Part shown: positions 15,908-17,697 of the stretch, piece by piece
Position numbering within the stretch: the stretch's first letter is position 1
How the letters are laid out: each line of letters opens with the position of its first letter
NCBI GenBank assembly: GCA_900548635.1
Contig: URLP01000024.1
Location: 1-17,697, forward strand
DNA: 17,697 nt
Source of the DNA: an uncultured Megasphaera sp.
GTDB lineage: Bacteria; Bacillota; Negativicutes; Veillonellales; Megasphaeraceae
Direction: 5' to 3'
The notes under the pieces: generated by a model
Seen by the model: the letters and a program-made list of their open reading frames with translations, nothing else
What the model was told of the DNA's origin: nothing
Databases searched by the model: none
Position numbers and translations under genes: made by a program

Positions 15908-17253
15908 GTGGAAAAAATGCCTATTTCAAACAGCCGGAGCGCCTCACTCTTTTCCATGGATGGCATCCCTCATTTCTTTGAAGCCCTGCCCCTGGCCTTA
16001 CAACACGTCGTCGCCATGATTGTCGGCTGCGTCACACCGGCTATCATCGTCGCCGGTGCCGCCGGCCTGTCCCAGCCCGACCGGGTTCTGCTCATCCAGG
16101 CTTCGCTGATTGCTGCGGCTATCGGCACCTTCTTGCAACTCTATCCTATTGGCCGCCGGACAGGGCTCCATTTCGGTGCCGGTCTGCCAGTCATTTTCGG
16201 CGTCAGCTTCGCCTACGTACCGACCATGCAGACCCTGGCCAGCGAGTACGGTGTAACCGCCATTTTGGGCGCCCAGATATTCGGCGGAAGCTGCGCCATC
16301 TTAGTCGGCTTAGCCATCCGCCGTATTCGCCATTTTTTCCCGCCCCTCGTAGCCGGGACCGTCGTCTTTACTATTGGCCTGTCCCTTTATCCCATTGCCA
16401 TCAACTACATGGCCGGCGGCGTGGGCAGCCCGACCTACGGCAGCTGGAAGAACTGGATCGTCGCCTTGTTTACACTCGTTGTTGTGACATTTTTCACAAA
16501 CTTTAGTAAAGGCCTGCTGCGCCTGGCTTCTATCCTCGTCGGCATCCTAGCCGGCTATATTCTGGCCCTGGCCATGGGCATGGTCCAATTCGACAACGTC
16601 ATGACAGCCGGGTATTTCGAAATGCCCCAAGTCTTACACTTGGCTTAGAATTTGACCCGCCTGCCTGCATCGCCATTTCCCTGCTCTTCGTCATCAACTC
16701 CATCCAGGCTATCGGTGACTTCTCGGCCACCACTTCCGGAGCCATGAACCGTCAGCCCACATCAGATGAACTGCACGGTGCCATCTTGGGACTGGGGGCG
16801 ACGAATATCCTCGGCGCTTTCTTTGGCTTCCTGCCGACGTCGACCTTCGGCCAGAATGTCGGCATCGTCACGACGACGAAGGTCATCAACCGGGCTACGC
16901 TGGCCCTAGCGGCTATCATCATCCTCATCGCCGGTATAGTTCCTAAATTTTCCGGTCTCTTGACGACCATCCCCTATGCTGTCCTCGGCGGGGCTACGGT
17001 CTCCGTCTTCGCATCCATCGCCATGACCGGTATACGCCTGGCCCTGTCCGATGGGGCAACGCCGCGCAACATGTCCATCATCGGCCTGGCCGTCGCCATG
17101 GGTATGGGATTGTCAGCCGCGCCGCAATCGCTTTATCTCTTCCCGGACTGGGTGACGACCATCTTCGGCAAAGCGCCCGTCGTCGTAGCCTCGATGATTG
17201 CCATCAGCTTGAACCAGATTTTACCGAAACGCCACGGTAATCCCACAACCTGA
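15908..17253 (+). pseudogene. NCS2 xanthine/urate permease, disrupted by a one-base frameshift
   Basis: Nucleobase:cation symporter-2 family membrane protein, likely importer of xanthine or urate. The first frame (15908-16648, 246 aa) carries TM1 with the ALQH motif and GLHFGAGLPVIFGVSFAYVP. It stops after QVLHLA. A second frame resumes directly with GLEFDPPACIAIS and runs to 17253 with the family signature QNVGIVTTTK. Inserting one G at the GG of 16640-16642 gives one 448-aa protein of normal NCS2 length. Start is GTG 15908, supported by AAAGGAGG at 15891-15898, which overlaps the carbamate kinase stop. A glutamine (codon 16705-16707, SIQAIGD) stands where XanQ-type transporters have an essential glutamate. 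No slippery site is seen at the break, so mutation or sequencing error is likelier than recoding. Confidence 0.85.
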
Positions 17254-17272
17254 ACCCTCTCCACTTTCCATA

Positions 17273-17301
17273 TTGACAAAACACCTCCGCCCAGCTATTC
17301 T
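17273..17301 (+). promoter_or_regulatory. Sigma-70-type promoter of the small secreted protein gene
   Basis: TTGACA (17273-17278), 17-nt spacer, TATTCT (17296-17301). Predicted transcript start is near 17308, inside the right arm of the hairpin at 17278-17318, so this transcript would not contain the left arm. Confidence 0.55.
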
Positions 17302-17318
17302 GGAAACGGAGGTGTTTT
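17278..17318 (+). terminator. 12-bp inverted repeat, likely terminator of the arcC-permease unit
   Basis: Left arm AAAACACCTCCG (17278-17289) and right arm CGGAGGTGTTTT (17307-17318) are perfectly complementary, with a 17-nt loop. The stem ends in TTTT on the plus strand and in TTTT on the minus strand as well. The right arm contains GGAGG (17308-17312), the ribosome binding site of the next gene at 17320. Confidence 0.65.
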
Positions 17319-17319
17319 C

Positions 17320-17644
17320 ATGAAGAAAAATCAGCCGATTGCCACAATGCTCCTAGGATTGTGTCTGCTCCCTGGCCTGACACTGGCCCAAGAACAGACT
17401 TTGCCAGAAACTACAACGGCAACGGTATGGCAGGACCTATACTACAGCCGCCAAGAAAAAAAGTGATACGTTAAAGAAGCTGCGTCCAGCCTTCAAACTC
17501 ATGTATGAACTCAAAGCCATCGGCAACGAATATCTCTTGACCGACGTCGTATACCCGGACTATTACCTGACCCTCATGTTCGACGAAAATGACCGGCCGT
17601 TCATGATGATATACCAGGAAAACAAAAAATACGAATTGCAGTAA
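17320..17644 (+). CDS. Small secreted protein of unknown function, frame broken
   Basis: I do not recognise the family. ATG 17320 follows GGAGG with 7 nt spacing. The first frame gives 48 residues to TGA 17464-17466 and begins with a good signal peptide (MKKNQPIATMLLGLCLLPG, cleavage likely after LTLA). Right after a run of seven A (17456-17462) another frame continues for 60 codons with SDTLKKLRPAFKLMYELK and ends ENKKYELQ at TAA 17642-17644. Removing one A joins them into 107 residues. The downstream part is rich in Tyr, Asp and Leu and looks coding (YPDYYLTLMFDENDRP). The shift needed is +1, unlike that in xdhD. No link to purine metabolism is evident. Confidence 0.5.
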
Positions 17645-17673
17645 AAGAACATTTAGAAAAAAGCCATTAGCGG

Positions 17674-17690
17674 GCGGTCCACCGGACCGC
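17674..17690. repeat. Hairpin at the right edge, related to the left-edge hairpin
   Basis: Perfect 7-bp stem GCGGTCC (17674-17680) and GGACCGC (17684-17690) with loop ACC. Read on the minus strand it is followed after about 9 nt by TTTTTT (17656-17662 region), so it may serve as a terminator for a gene beyond the window. Its reverse complement, with flanking TACGGG and CCCGCTA, resembles positions 11-43. Confidence 0.45.
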
Positions 17691-17697
17691 ACCCGTA

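Noticed and set aside
16640..16648. Programmed frameshift in the permease
   Set aside because: No slippery heptamer or stimulatory structure at CACTTGGCTTAG; a missing G is the simpler reading.

Overview
The window carries an anaerobic purine (urate/xanthine type) degradation locus with most of the genes of the E. coli yge-ygf-xdhD cluster. All genes except the regulator sit in two diverging blocks. The DNA is moderately GC-rich (mid-50s % by eye), has strong AAGGAGG ribosome binding sites and AT-rich promoters, and encodes strictly anaerobic, molybdenum/Fe-S-based chemistry. This suits a gut Firmicute, most likely a Negativicute such as a Megasphaera relative. The taxonomic guess is an inference from style, not from a marker gene.

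Minus strand, transcribed from about 9908 down to 173: ssnA (amidohydrolase), ygfK (DPD/GltD-like Fe-S flavoprotein), hyuA (hydantoinase), xdhD (fused [2Fe-2S]/molybdopterin hydroxylase), yqeB (Mo-hydroxylase maturation) and an fdhD paralogue. The first four are 12-17 nt apart and clearly form one operon. Plus strand: a YheO-like PAS/HTH regulator (10163-10801) with its own terminator; then dpaL-ygeY-ygeW with a terminator; then carbamate kinase plus an NCS2 purine permease with a hairpin terminator; then a small secreted protein.

A coherent scheme (inference): the permease imports the purine, XdhD and YgfK do redox chemistry on the ring, SsnA and HyuA open the two rings, YgeW and YgeY remove the ureido carbons, carbamate kinase converts carbamoyl phosphate into ATP, and DpaL turns 2,3-diaminopropionate into pyruvate and ammonia. 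So the locus can give carbon, nitrogen and ATP without oxygen.

The cluster itself is of known type. The less expected observations are: (1) a 17-bp palindromic motif present three times, upstream of both catabolic promoters and just downstream of the regulator's own promoter; (2) xdhD broken exactly at a dnaX-type A_AAA_AAG slippery heptamer, with the catalytic glutamate encoded only after the shift; (3) a shortened YgfK that appears to lack the NAD(P)H-binding domain; (4) an FdhD paralogue without the CxxC pair; (5) two intergenic arrays of four 7-bp repeats; (6) a hairpin that is at once terminator, promoter and Shine-Dalgarno mask before the last gene. The permease and the last gene also have single-base frame breaks, so sequence error must be excluded before reading biology into any of the three.
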